This document shows positions 21,933-30,723 of a stretch of DNA of 34,098 nt, one piece after another. Source of the DNA: Novosphingobium sp. 17-62-19 (GTDB taxonomy: Bacteria > Pseudomonadota > Alphaproteobacteria > Sphingomonadales > Sphingomonadaceae). Every line of letters starts with the position of its first letter. Within the stretch, counting starts at the first letter, position 1. Below the pieces are notes generated by a model, which made no database searches, was not told the DNA's origin, and worked only from the letters and a program-made list of their open reading frames with translations. The DNA lies in the NCBI RefSeq assembly GCF_002256775.1, contig NZ_NCII01000024.1:1-34098 (forward strand), read 5' to 3'. Made by a program: the position numbers and the translations under genes.

Positions 21933-24437
21933 ATGAGAATGGCATCGATTTCCATTGCCGCAATGGCAGCGGCCATCGCCGTACCGGCATTCGCGCAGGA
22001 CAACGCGCAGGCCGAGGAAAGCACTGGCGGCATTGCCCAGATCGTGGTGACCGCACAGAAGCGCGCTGAGAACGTGCAGGACGTGCCAATTGCTATTTCG
22101 GCCTTCAGCGCCGATGCATTGCAAGAGCGCGCCGTCGGCAGCGTGGCCTCGCTTTCCAACATTTCGCCGAACGTGACGCTTGACGCGGGCACACCGTTCT
22201 CGGGCTCGTCCGCCGTGCTTTCGGCCTATATTCGCGGCATTGGCGCGAACGATTTTGCCTTCAACATCGATCCGGGCGTGGGTGTGTATCTGGACGGCGT
22301 TTATCTTGCGCGGTCGGTTGGCGCGAACCAGGATCTGCCTGACGTTGAACGCATCGAAGTGCTCAAAGGGCCGCAGGGCACGCTGTTTGGTCGCAATACC
22401 ATTGGCGGTGCCATTTCCATCGTGACGCACGATCCGGGTGATGAGTTCCGCTTCAAGGGCGATGTAACCACCGGCAGGTTCGGTCTGTTGCAGACCCGCG
22501 GCACAGTTGACCTGCCGCTGACGGACGGCCTTGCTGCATCGGTCAGTTTCTCGACCAAGAACCGCGACGGCTATGTGAAGCGGGTGGCGTTCCCCGGTGC
22601 TGAAAACTTCGATTCAACGCCGATCACAAACTACAAGGCCGCAGGTTACAACAACATCGGCTATGGCACGGAGGGTGGCGACAACAGCTGGAACCTGCGC
22701 GGCAAGCTGCGCTATGACAACAAGACCAACCTGCGCATCACGCTGTCGGGAGACTACAGCAATATCGACCAGTCGCAGTTGGCCAACACGCTGATCTCCA
22801 CCACATCGGCCGTTTTTGCAGGAACCTACAACTGTGCAATCGAAGGTATCGTGGCTGACTCCTGCGGGGGCGGCCCTCCTTCGTTTGCCTACATCGGTGG
22901 CATTGGTGGTCTGAACAGCATTTTCGACAATCCCACCGTATTTGGGGTGAACGTGGATGCCGATCCGAACAACAACCGGTTGCCCTATGATAACCGGTTT
23001 GTTTCGGGCGATGTCGACGTATCCTATGCCAACGGTAACAACTATTCGAAGATGAAGTCCTATGGCGGTTCGGGCACGATCGAGTTCGATCTGTCCGACA
23101 CGGTGATGATCAAGTCGATCACCGCCTATCGCGAGCTGCACTGGAATGCGGGCATGGACCTCGACAGTTCGCCGCTCAACTTCCTGCATACCAGCTTCAC
23201 CATGAACCAGTACCAGTTCAGCCAGGAAGTTCAGCTGAACGGTTCGGCGATGGACAAGACGCTGAACTATGTGCTGGGCGCATACTTCTTCAAGGAAGCG
23301 GGCGACCTTCATGACTATGTGACCTTTGCCGAAGGTCTGTTGCAGGTTGACGGTCCGAACGACCTTTCGACCAAGAACTACGCGTTCTTCGGTCAGATCG
23401 ACTATCGCCCCACGGAACAGTTCGGCATCACCATCGGTGGCCGTTACACCAAGGAAAACAAGACTTTCGAAGGCTTCCAGTCGGACGCCAACGGGCTGAC
23501 CTACAAGATCCTCAATCAGGTTGGTGTGCCGGAGTGTGCTTCGATCAACCCGATTTCGGATGCCTGCCGCATTGCCGCGGGCTTCCCCAATCAGGGCGAA
23601 CCGCTGCGGTATTACATTGCAGGAACCCAGCGCAAATCGTTCAGCGACTTTTCGCCCAAGATCGGTCTGCAATATCACCCGACCGACGACGTGATGCTCT
23701 ATGGCAGCTGGTCGAAGGGGTACAAGACCGGTGGCTGGACCACGCGCCTGTCCAACCCGCTGCCTACTGCGCCTGACTTCGATGAAGAAAAGGCGACTAC
23801 GTGGGAAGTGGGCGTAAAGTCCATGTTCCTCGACAATCGCCTGCAAATCAACGCTGCGGCGTTCCATACCGACTATAAGGGCATCCAGCTGAACTTCCAG
23901 CAGGGCGTCTCGCCGACCATTCAGAACGCAGGCGATGCACGGATCAAGGGCTTCGAAGTTGAGGTTGTTGCAGCCCCCACGGACGGCTTCCTGATCAACG
24001 CGTCGGTGGGCTATACCGATGCAACCTATACGGCGGTGCTGGCAGGGGCGCAGGTTGCAGCGAACCCGTTCCAGGCGGGCGTGTTCCCCGGCGCCGATCT
24101 GCCCAAGACGCCCAAGTGGAAGTTCAACGTCAGCCCGCGCTATGAACTGTCGGTGGGTGGTGATGCCAAGGTTGTGATCCTTGGCGACTGGACCCACACC
24201 ACGTCGCTTTGGAACGATACCGAGCGCGCGTTCCTGTTGCAGCGTGGACCGACCGACATCGTCAACGGCAACATCAGCTACAAGTCAGGCAACCATTGGG
24301 ATCTGACCGTGGGTGTCACCAACATCACCGACGAACGTTATCTGGTGACCGGCCAGGCGCAAATCACCGGTGGCCAGTTCTACGGCACCTACAGCCGCCC
24401 GCGTGAATGGTTTGCGCGGCTTGGCGTGGAATTCTGA
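21933..24437 (+). CDS. TonB-dependent outer-membrane receptor
   Basis: An 834-aa outer-membrane transporter. A signal peptide (about 1-22, MRMASISIAAMAAAIAVPAFA) is followed by the segment GGIAQIVVTAQKRAENVQDVPIAIS, typical of sphingomonad receptors with a TonB box near IVVTAQKR. A plug domain contains IRGIGANDFAFNIDPGVGVYLDG and VERIEVLKGPQGTLFGRNTIGG. The barrel ends in a terminal aromatic residue (RLGVEF). The family imports large or scarce substrates across the outer membrane using TonB energy, and in sphingomonads many act on aromatic compounds. ATG 21933 has GGGAGAG upstream. The frame is open further back but overlaps the araC gene, so that extension was rejected. It is followed by the cupin genes after a stem-loop. 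Confidence 0.94.
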   Translation: MRMASISIAAMAAAIAVPAFAQDNAQAEESTGGIAQIVVTAQKRAENVQDVPIAISAFSADALQERAVGSVASLSNISPNVTLDAGTPFSGSSAVLSAYIRGIGANDFAFNIDPGVGVYLDGVYLARSVGANQDLPDVERIEVLKGPQGTLFGRNTIGGAISIVTHDPGDEFRFKGDVTTGRFGLLQTRGTVDLPLTDGLAASVSFSTKNRDGYVKRVAFPGAENFDSTPITNYKAAGYNNIGYGTEGGDNSWNLRGKLRYDNKTNLRITLSGDYSNIDQSQLANTLISTTSAVFAGTYNCAIEGIVADSCGGGPPSFAYIGGIGGLNSIFDNPTVFGVNVDADPNNNRLPYDNRFVSGDVDVSYANGNNYSKMKSYGGSGTIEFDLSDTVMIKSITAYRELHWNAGMDLDSSPLNFLHTSFTMNQYQFSQEVQLNGSAMDKTLNYVLGAYFFKEAGDLHDYVTFAEGLLQVDGPNDLSTKNYAFFGQIDYRPTEQFGITIGGRYTKENKTFEGFQSDANGLTYKILNQVGVPECASINPISDACRIAAGFPNQGEPLRYYIAGTQRKSFSDFSPKIGLQYHPTDDVMLYGSWSKGYKTGGWTTRLSNPLPTAPDFDEEKATTWEVGVKSMFLDNRLQINAAAFHTDYKGIQLNFQQGVSPTIQNAGDARIKGFEVEVVAAPTDGFLINASVGYTDATYTAVLAGAQVAANPFQAGVFPGADLPKTPKWKFNVSPRYELSVGGDAKVVILGDWTHTTSLWNDTERAFLLQRGPTDIVNGNISYKSGNHWDLTVGVTNITDERYLVTGQAQITGGQFYGTYSRPREWFARLGVEF

Positions 24438-24447
24438 TCGAACACAG

Positions 24448-24483
24448 CGCGGGCGGGCTTGGACCGCTTCAGGCTCGCCCGCG
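24448..24483. repeat. GC-rich stem-loop between the TonB receptor and the cupin genes
   Basis: CGCGGGCG at 24448-24455 pairs with CGCCCGCG at 24476-24483 around a 20-base loop. There is no T-run after it. It could lower read-through from the receptor into the cupin genes or protect the 3' end of the receptor mRNA. Confidence 0.4.
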
Positions 24484-24506
24484 TTCCAACATTTCGGAGA
24501 GAGACA

Positions 24507-25040
24507 ATGCCTGAGGCAGCGCACGCGGAATTCTGGAGGGACATCAAGCCGGTAGACAAGGTGTTCCGCGAGGGCAGCTTGCCGGAAGTCTACCTTCCCA
24601 AGATTGCCGAGGGTGACGAACGGTACTGGGTGCCGATTTCGGAGACGGTGTTTTCGAAGCCGGTCTGGATCAGCCCAACAAAGAACATGTGGGCCGATGT
24701 CCTGATGAGCAAGACAGCCGGGCTGGTGAACCGCCATTACCATCCGCACCCGATCTGGGCCTACACCATCAGTGGCAAGTGGGCCTATCTCGAGCATGAA
24801 TGGACCGCGACCGCTGGCGACTTTGTTTATGAGACGCCGGGCGAGAGCCACACGCTGGTCTGCTATGAACACGAAGACCCGATGAAAGTGTTCTTCGTCG
24901 TTTCCGGCCCGCTGATGTGGCTGGATGAAGAGGGCAATACTGTCGACCACTATGATGTGTTCGATTACATCAAGGCCGCGCGTGAGCATTACGACAAGGT
25001 CGGCATCGGTGCTGACTATGTTGATACGCTAATCCGTTGA
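24507..25040 (+). CDS. Cupin, 2,4'-dihydroxyacetophenone dioxygenase-like (copy 1)
   Basis: A 177-aa single-domain cupin. The metal site is HxH at H77/H79 (VNRHYHPHP) with a third histidine H115 in the ETPGESHTL motif. This spacing agrees with the three-histidine iron site of 2,4'-dihydroxyacetophenone dioxygenase (DAD). DAD cleaves the C-C bond between carbonyl and hydroxymethyl carbons of hydroxyphenacyl alcohols. The cupin-1 glutamate is missing, as in the DAD group. It is the most divergent of the three tandem copies. ATG 24507 has GGAGAGAG upstream. A DAD-type role is inferred, as ChrR-like cupins of other function share this fold. Confidence 0.8.
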   Translation: MPEAAHAEFWRDIKPVDKVFREGSLPEVYLPKIAEGDERYWVPISETVFSKPVWISPTKNMWADVLMSKTAGLVNRHYHPHPIWAYTISGKWAYLEHEWTATAGDFVYETPGESHTLVCYEHEDPMKVFFVVSGPLMWLDEEGNTVDHYDVFDYIKAAREHYDKVGIGADYVDTLIR

Positions 25041-25053
25041 GAGGATTTCCCAA

Positions 25054-25590
25054 ATGACCGTGATGACCGCACCGCCATCGGACAAGGCCGAGATTGTCGA
25101 TGTGCCCTTTGCGCACAAGGAACTGGTGGCTCGGCTCAGCCCTGGCGGACGCTATATCGATGCGCAGACCGATGTGGACAGCCCGTGGGTGCCGTTTGGT
25201 GAAAATGCGGCGATCAAGCATCTGGCGTTCGATGTACGGCAGAACCTCTATTCCAACATCCTGTGGGTGAAGGGGCCGGGCGTGATCGGCACGCATTTTC
25301 ATCGCGGCACGATCACGATGGTCTGCCTTGAAGGCAGCGTCCGCTATCTGGAATATGATTGGGTGGCGACGCCGGGTGGATTGATCCTTGAGACGCCGGG
25401 CGAGAGCCACACGCTGGTCACCGATCATCCGCAGGGCTGCAAACTGTTCGGTTGGATGCAGGGACCGATCGAATTCTACGATTCCAACGCGGTGCTGGTC
25501 GATACCACCGACGTATGGTGGTTCATCAACCACTACGAGACGCACTGCCGCGAGAACGGCATCGCCATCAACCCCAAGCTCTATCTCTGA
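25054..25590 (+). CDS. Cupin, 2,4'-dihydroxyacetophenone dioxygenase-like (copy 2)
   Basis: A 178-aa paralogue of the preceding gene, 13 bases downstream. The metal ligands are retained: H81 and H83 in VIGTHFHRG and H119 in ETPGESHTL. It shares long stretches with copy 3 (SPWVPFG-NAAI-HLAFDVR, KGPGVIGTH, RYLEYDWV, HYE-CRENGIAINP), so copies 2 and 3 arose from a later duplication than copy 1. GAGAGGA precedes the ATG. All three could be isoenzymes, subunits of a mixed oligomer, or enzymes for related substrates. Confidence 0.8.
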   Translation: MTVMTAPPSDKAEIVDVPFAHKELVARLSPGGRYIDAQTDVDSPWVPFGENAAIKHLAFDVRQNLYSNILWVKGPGVIGTHFHRGTITMVCLEGSVRYLEYDWVATPGGLILETPGESHTLVTDHPQGCKLFGWMQGPIEFYDSNAVLVDTTDVWWFINHYETHCRENGIAINPKLYL

Positions 25591-25597
25591 GGCACAC

Positions 25598-26131
25598 ATG
25601 GCCAGCATGACTGCACCGCCTTCCGGCGCTTACAAGATCGTCGACGTTCCCGAACTCTACGGCGATTTGATCCGCGCCAAGGGCGTGGAGGGCACCTATG
25701 TCGGCTTGTCCGAAGTAGAAAGTCCGTGGGTGCCGTTTGGCGACAATGCCGCGATCCGGCATCTTGCGTTTGACGTGCGCGAGAATGTTTATGTCAACGT
25801 GCTGTGGATCAAAGGGCCGGGCGTGATCGGCACGCACAAGCACCGGGGCAAGGTGTGGGCCGTGGGGCTGGAAGGTTCGTTCCGCTATCTGGAATACGAT
25901 TGGGTTTGTCGGGCCGGGGACTTCATCACCGAAACGCCGGGCACCGCGCACACGCTGGTTACCGACGATCCCAATGGGATGAAAGCGCTGTTCCACATGC
26001 AAGGGGCCAACGAGTTCTTCGATGAACATGGCAACCATGTGGAAACGCTCGACGTGTGGTGGTTCATGAATCACTACGAGAGCTACTGCAAGGAGCATGG
26101 CATCGCGATCAACCCTGCGCTCTATCTGTAG
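25598..26131 (+). CDS. Cupin, 2,4'-dihydroxyacetophenone dioxygenase-like (copy 3)
   Basis: A 177-aa paralogue directly after copy 2, with a GAGG that overlaps the upstream stop codon. The metal site is again complete: H80 and H82 in VIGTHKHRG and H118 in ETPGTAHTL. PGESH is altered to PGTAH, and the residues after the HxH differ from copy 2 (KVWAVGLEG versus TITMVCLEG), so the pocket is probably different. The frame is open back to 25388 inside copy 2, which is a shadow. It is followed by the Rieske oxygenase gene with almost no gap. Confidence 0.8.
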   Translation: MASMTAPPSGAYKIVDVPELYGDLIRAKGVEGTYVGLSEVESPWVPFGDNAAIRHLAFDVRENVYVNVLWIKGPGVIGTHKHRGKVWAVGLEGSFRYLEYDWVCRAGDFITETPGTAHTLVTDDPNGMKALFHMQGANEFFDEHGNHVETLDVWWFMNHYESYCKEHGIAINPALYL

Positions 26132-26141
26132 AGGCGCGGGC

Positions 26142-27224
26142 GTGAGCGGGGAGAAGATGCCGGTGTCGAAGCTCTCCGCCCAGCCGGAGGGCACGTATCT
26201 GCGCAACACTTGGTATGTTGCCGGGTGGGCTGGCGATCTGGGTGAAGCGCCGCAGCAGCGGACGTTCCTAGAAGAACCCGTGGCGTTGTTCCGTGATGGG
26301 GACGGCGTGGCACAGGCGGTAAGTGGGCGCTGCCCGCACCGGTTTGCGCCGTTGGGGCACGGCAGCGTGGTTGAGGGTGCGCTGATGTGTCCCTACCACG
26401 GGCTGCGGTTCGATGGCGGTGGGCGGTGCGTCCACAATCCGCACCCCGGCGGCCAGCTTCCCGACGTGCAGTTGCGGGTCTATCCGCTGGTTGAACGGCA
26501 CGCGCTGTTGTGGATATGGATGGGCGAGGCAGAGAAGGCTGATGCCGAGCTGATCCCGGACTTCTCGTGGCTTTCCGACCTGAAGTGGGAAGCGGTGCGC
26601 GGGGCAACTGTGGCAGAGGGGCACTTCGAGCTTTACAGCGACAACATCCTCGATCTGAGCCACGCCAATTTCGTCCACCCAGCGCTTGTGGCGAGCGCCT
26701 TTACCGAGGGCGAGCGCAAGTTCTGGCAGGATGGCGAGAACGTCTTTGCCGAATACGTGCGGCTGAACGATCTCCTTTCCGTGGGCATTTCTGCGGTGAT
26801 GGGCACCGAGGGGCGGCCGCAGGACTTCTACGGCATGGTCAAATGGCACGCGCCCGCGGTTCTCTATTTCGATTTCCGTGCTGGTGAGCCGGGCACACCA
26901 CGCGAGGATTGTACGCTACTCCCATCGCTCCATGCCTTCACGCCCGAAACGCCGGATACCACGCACTATTTTTGGGCAACTGCGCGGGACTACAAGTTGG
27001 GCGATGCCGCGTTCACTGCTGCGATGCGCGGGGCGTTGGAGTTTGCGTTTGAACAGGAGGACATGCCGATCATTCGCGACAGCCACCGGTTGATGCGGGG
27101 GAAGGACTTCTGGGACCTGCGGCCACTGATCCTTGGCGGGGACGGTGGTGGGGTCCGCGCACGACGGATGTTGCAAAGGCTGATCGAGCGCGAACAGCAG
27201 CAGGACGCTATCGTAAAACCATAA
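26142..27224 (+). CDS. Rieske non-heme iron oxygenase alpha subunit, VanA-like
   Basis: A 360-aa monooxygenase component. The Rieske [2Fe-2S] ligands are C64-P-H66 and C83-P-Y-H86, and the mononuclear iron site is DLSHANFVHP with H174 and H179 and bridging D171. The N-terminal TYLRNTWYVAGWAGDL and the size match the vanillate O-demethylase/toluenesulfonate methyl-monooxygenase group, which demethylates or hydroxylates aromatic rings or side chains. No VanB-type reductase is encoded nearby, so electrons must come from elsewhere. GTG 26142 has GAGG at good spacing. ATG 26157 (MPVSKLSAQPEG, 355 aa) is the alternative, with GGGGAG rather close. The substrate is unknown. Confidence 0.88.
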   Translation: MSGEKMPVSKLSAQPEGTYLRNTWYVAGWAGDLGEAPQQRTFLEEPVALFRDGDGVAQAVSGRCPHRFAPLGHGSVVEGALMCPYHGLRFDGGGRCVHNPHPGGQLPDVQLRVYPLVERHALLWIWMGEAEKADAELIPDFSWLSDLKWEAVRGATVAEGHFELYSDNILDLSHANFVHPALVASAFTEGERKFWQDGENVFAEYVRLNDLLSVGISAVMGTEGRPQDFYGMVKWHAPAVLYFDFRAGEPGTPREDCTLLPSLHAFTPETPDTTHYFWATARDYKLGDAAFTAAMRGALEFAFEQEDMPIIRDSHRLMRGKDFWDLRPLILGGDGGGVRARRMLQRLIEREQQQDAIVKP

Positions 27225-27240
27225 CGAATAGAGGATGCAA

Positions 27241-28080
27241 ATGGGAACGCTGGACAGGTTCGATATCAAAGGGCGCTCTGCGCTCGTAACAGGTGCAGCA
27301 TCGGGCATCGGCCTGGCTTATGCCGCAGCGATGGCTGAGGCGGGCGCAGCGGTGACGCTGGCCGATATCGACGCCGAAGGAGCCGAGCGCGAGGCCGCGA
27401 GGCTGCGCAGTGAAGGCTACGAAGTTCGGGCAGACACAATCGACGTAGCTGATTGGGATCAGGTGGTGGCAGCGTTTGACGCCCACGCGAAGGCCTATGG
27501 TGGGCTGGACATCTGTTTTGCCAATGTGGGGATCGATACCGGCGCGGGGTTCTGGAACCCGGCGGGACATCGCAATCCCGATGGGCAGGTCGATACCTAT
27601 GACCACAAACGCTGGGAACGTTCGATCCAGGTGAATCTCAACGGCGTGTTCCATACCGTGAGCAACGCGGTGCGGATCATGAAGCAGGATGGGCGCTCCA
27701 ACGGACGCACCGGAGGGTCGATCATTGCCACGGCGTCAAATGCGGGGCTGGTGACCGAGCCGATTGTCGGTCTGCCCTATATGCCTGCAAAAGCCGGCGT
27801 TCTGCACATGGTCCGCGCGCTGGGGCTTGAACTGGCGGAGTTCGGTATCCGCATCAATGCGATTGCGCCGGGACCGTTCGTGACCAACATCGGCGGTGGC
27901 TGGCTCAAGAAGGACCCGGTCGCGCGCGCGGCATGGGACGCGATCGTGCCCTTGGGGCAGGTGGCCGAAACCGAACAGCTGAAGCCGTTGGCCCTGATGC
28001 TGGCGTCTGACGCATCGGATTACATGACCGGCAGCCATGTGGTGATCGATGGCGGCATGATGCTTGGCAAGTACAAGTAG
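27241..28080 (+). CDS. Short-chain dehydrogenase/reductase (SDR)
   Basis: A 279-aa classical SDR. It has the cofactor motif TGAASGIG (18-25), an acidic D42 after strand 2 (LADID) that favours NAD(H), NVG in place of NNAG near 95, and the catalytic N134-S166-Y180-K184 set (SNAG, YMPAK). It ends with the common SSHVVIDGG-type motif (GSHVVIDGGMMLG). It probably oxidises a secondary alcohol or reduces a ketone in the catabolic pathway encoded here. Two in-frame ATGs lie 6 bases apart, and GAGG at 27231-27234 fits the second (27241). It is 16 bases after the Rieske gene and 11 before the zinc dehydrogenase, so one operon. Confidence 0.9.
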   Translation: MGTLDRFDIKGRSALVTGAASGIGLAYAAAMAEAGAAVTLADIDAEGAEREAARLRSEGYEVRADTIDVADWDQVVAAFDAHAKAYGGLDICFANVGIDTGAGFWNPAGHRNPDGQVDTYDHKRWERSIQVNLNGVFHTVSNAVRIMKQDGRSNGRTGGSIIATASNAGLVTEPIVGLPYMPAKAGVLHMVRALGLELAEFGIRINAIAPGPFVTNIGGGWLKKDPVARAAWDAIVPLGQVAETEQLKPLALMLASDASDYMTGSHVVIDGGMMLGKYK

Positions 28081-28091
28081 GAGTATCAGTC

Positions 28092-29099
28092 ATGCGCGCC
28101 GCCGTGATGCAGGGCCTGCACAAGCCGCTTGCCATCGAAACCATCGATGACCCGACGCCGGGAGCGGGCGATGTGGTGGTCAAGGTGGGCCGCTGCGGCA
28201 TTTGTGGATCGGATCTGCACATGACCGAAGACCCTGCTTATGGTCAGGGCGCGGGGTCGGTGCTGGGCCACGAATTTGCCGGCGAAATCGTGGCGCTGGG
28301 CAAAGGCGTTGAGGGCTTGCGCGCAGGGGATCTCGTCTCGGTCATCCCGCTGAAGAGTTGTGGGCAGTGCCATGCCTGCCGCACTGGCGCTGTGCAGTGG
28401 TGTGATAGCTTCGGGTTGCAAGGCGGAGGCTACGCCGAATATGCACTGACCCGGCCCAACCAATGCGTGCGGCTGCCCGCCAGTGCCAGCCTTGCCGATG
28501 GCGCAATTGTGGAACCGCTGGCAGTGGCGCTGCATGGTGTTGCGCTCAGTCGCATGACGATTGGTGACAGGGTGCTGGTGCTGGGGGCAGGGCCGATTGG
28601 CCTGGCAGTGGCGTTCTGGGCACGGCGTTTTGGGGCTGGCCGCGTGGTGGTGCAGGACTTGGCCGCATGGCAGCGAGACCGTGCCTTGCAGATGGGGGCG
28701 CACGATTTTGTGGTCGATGCCGCCGATCCGGTGGGCAGCGCAGAGCGCGCAATAGGCGGCAAGGCGGACATCGTGTTCGAATGCGTAGGCGCGCCGGGGC
28801 TGATCGCGCAGGCGGTCGATCAGGTGCGCAACGATGGCAGCATCGTGCTGCTGGGCCTGTGTACCCGGCCTGATACCTTCAATAGCTTTGCCATGCTGTC
28901 AAAGCAGGTGAGGCTGATAACGTCCGCCTTCTTTACGCGGCAGGAGTACGAGGCTGCGCTCGATGCACTGGATCGCGGGGCCGTGGAGCCGCGCTTGCTG
29001 GTGACCGACACAATCGGGTTGGGAGCGACGCCCGACATTTTCGAGAGCCTGCGCAAACGCACCCATCAGTGCAAGGTGCTGATCGATCCTTCGATTTGA
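28092..29099 (+). CDS. Zinc-dependent alcohol dehydrogenase, threonine/sorbitol dehydrogenase-like
   Basis: A 335-aa MDR-family dehydrogenase. The catalytic zinc residues are C38 (GRCGICGSD) and H60-E61 (GHEFAG). The structural zinc cluster is C90, C93, C96 and C104 (SCGQCHACRTGAVQWC), and the nucleotide-binding motif is VLVLGAGPIGLAVA. All key residues are intact. The substrate is an alcohol or polyol and cannot be narrowed. It is the last gene of the cupin-Rieske-SDR run. GGAG at 28080-28083 overlaps the SDR stop and lies 8 bases before the ATG. A sugar-transport operon with its own operator follows after a 137-base gap, so this gene likely ends the unit. Confidence 0.9.
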   Translation: MRAAVMQGLHKPLAIETIDDPTPGAGDVVVKVGRCGICGSDLHMTEDPAYGQGAGSVLGHEFAGEIVALGKGVEGLRAGDLVSVIPLKSCGQCHACRTGAVQWCDSFGLQGGGYAEYALTRPNQCVRLPASASLADGAIVEPLAVALHGVALSRMTIGDRVLVLGAGPIGLAVAFWARRFGAGRVVVQDLAAWQRDRALQMGAHDFVVDAADPVGSAERAIGGKADIVFECVGAPGLIAQAVDQVRNDGSIVLLGLCTRPDTFNSFAMLSKQVRLITSAFFTRQEYEAALDALDRGAVEPRLLVTDTIGLGATPDIFESLRKRTHQCKVLIDPSI

Positions 29100-29139
29100 A
29101 AGTCTGAACTCGTATCGATGTCGCTCTTGCGCACATTTA

Positions 29140-29153
29140 TGCAATCGATTGTT
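29140..29153. promoter_or_regulatory. Candidate LacI-type operator upstream of the sugar MFS gene
   Basis: TGCAATCGATTGTT is a near-perfect palindrome centred on CG, the form usual for LacI/GalR-family sites. It lies 83 bases before the MFS start. The same sequence with one or two changes occurs at 33033-33046 and 33055-33068 beside the lacI-type gene, which makes common control likely. Confidence 0.7.
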
Positions 29154-29236
29154 GTCATATGCAGATCGCTGTGGCATGACAATCGCAACGCTGATGCTGC
29201 CAACACAGGCAGTGCGGCTTTCGGGAGAGTCGATCG

Positions 29237-30661
29237 GTGCAGGCCAGCAATAGCTACGAAAGTGACGGTGCCGCCGTATCATTGTCAGGCCCAGTGGCCA
29301 CGCCGATGCGCCCGCATCTCCCGCTCTCGCGCATTCTTGAAATGAACCTCGGCTTCCTTGGCCTGCAATTCAGCTTCGGATTGCAGCAAGGCAATATGGG
29401 GCCAATCTACAGCTATCTGGGGGCAGATGAATCGCAACTGCCGATGCTGCAATTGGCAGGGCCAATCACCGGCCTGCTGGTGCAACCGATCATCGGCGCA
29501 TTGAGCGACCGGACGTTGAGCCGCTGGGGACGCCGCACGCCCTATTTCCTGATTGGTGCCGTCCTGTGTTGTCTTGGCCTGTTCTTCATGCCGCTTTCCA
29601 GTTCGATCCTGATGGCAGTTTCGCTGCTGTGGATTTTGGATGCGGGCAACAATATCACCATGGAGCCTTACCGCGCCTATGTTTCGGACCGATTGAACCC
29701 GGACCAGCGGCAGGCGGGATTCCTTTCGCAAAGCGCGTTTACCGGCCTTGCCCAGATGCTGGCGTTCCTTACGCCTTCGTTGCTCGTTGGCTTCGGGATG
29801 AGCCGGGACTGGGTGGACGATCATGGCATTCCCTACACCGTGCGCGTGGTATTCATGATCGGAGCGGTGCTTTCGCTGGCAACGATCCTGTGGTCGGTGC
29901 TGCGGGTGCCGGAACTGCCGCTGACACCGCAGGAGCGCGATCACATCGCAGCGCAACCAAAGGGCGCGTGGGCTACATTGCGCGAGATCGGCGATGCAAT
30001 TGTCGAGATGCCGGTGGCGATGCGCAAGTTGGGGTTGATGAGCCTGTTCCAGTGGGTCGGCATGTCGGGCTACTGGACTTATGCCGTCTATTCGATGAGC
30101 CGGACCGTCTATGGCACGGCAGACGTTCATAGTGGCGCGTTCCGTGAAGCTGTGCTGACCAATGGCGAAGTTGCGGCGTTCTACAACGCGATTGCGTTTG
30201 TAACCGCCTTTGCAATGGTCCCGCTGGTCCGGCGGATCGGGCCGGGGCCACTCCATGCATTGTGCCTGTTTGCAGGTGGGGCGGGCATGTTCGTGCTTCC
30301 CGGCATCACCGACAAGGCCCTGCTCTTCCTGCCCGCTGTGGGCATCGGTCTGGCATGGGGGAGCATCATGGGGAACCCCTATGCGATCCTCAGCAACGCA
30401 ATTCCGCCGCAGCGTACGGGCGTTTACATGGGGATATTCAACATGATGATCGTGATCCCGATGCTGATTTTTGCCGTGGTGATGAGCCGGCTTGATCTGG
30501 GCTTCGTGTCGATCGGGTTTGATGGATACAAGCTGATGCTTGGCAACGATCCACGCAACATGTTGATGTTCAGCGGCGTGTGCCTAGTGTTTGGCGGGCT
30601 ATCGGTGCTGTGGGTGCGCGAAGGCCGGGTGGGCGCGATACCACGGGCGCAAGCGGCATGA
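29237..30661 (+). CDS. MFS/GPH-type sugar transporter, sucrose-uptake like (SLC45/SuxC-like)
   Basis: A 474-aa, twelve-helix transporter. The N-terminal half has [55 protein letters not shown] and [19 protein letters not shown], the pattern of the sucrose/maltose transporter branch shared by plant sucrose carriers, SLC45 and bacterial SuxC-type proteins. Next to a GH68 sucrose-acting enzyme, uptake of sucrose or a fructoside is a good prediction. GTG 29237 has GGGAGAG at 7-base spacing and is the only start with a ribosome site. The GH68 gene follows 62 bases downstream. Regulation is probably by the LacI-type protein through the upstream CAATCGATTG site. Confidence 0.85.
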   Translation: MQASNSYESDGAAVSLSGPVATPMRPHLPLSRILEMNLGFLGLQFSFGLQQGNMGPIYSYLGADESQLPMLQLAGPITGLLVQPIIGALSDRTLSRWGRRTPYFLIGAVLCCLGLFFMPLSSSILMAVSLLWILDAGNNITMEPYRAYVSDRLNPDQRQAGFLSQSAFTGLAQMLAFLTPSLLVGFGMSRDWVDDHGIPYTVRVVFMIGAVLSLATILWSVLRVPELPLTPQERDHIAAQPKGAWATLREIGDAIVEMPVAMRKLGLMSLFQWVGMSGYWTYAVYSMSRTVYGTADVHSGAFREAVLTNGEVAAFYNAIAFVTAFAMVPLVRRIGPGPLHALCLFAGGAGMFVLPGITDKALLFLPAVGIGLAWGSIMGNPYAILSNAIPPQRTGVYMGIFNMMIVIPMLIFAVVMSRLDLGFVSIGFDGYKLMLGNDPRNMLMFSGVCLVFGGLSVLWVREGRVGAIPRAQAA

Positions 30662-30723
30662 CCCCGTCAACCTGACTGCGCGATTGGCGCCGCCCAACTA
30701 CCTGCTGTTTCGGAAAGTCTGCA

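Noticed and set aside
22614-24197. A 527-codon open frame on - under the TonB receptor
   Set aside because: It is a shadow of the receptor gene. The amino-acid make-up is antisense-like and there is no start context.
29178-29190. A further partial CAATCG half-site downstream of the 29140 operator
   Set aside because: Only one half matches and the palindrome is lost, so it is not counted as an operator.
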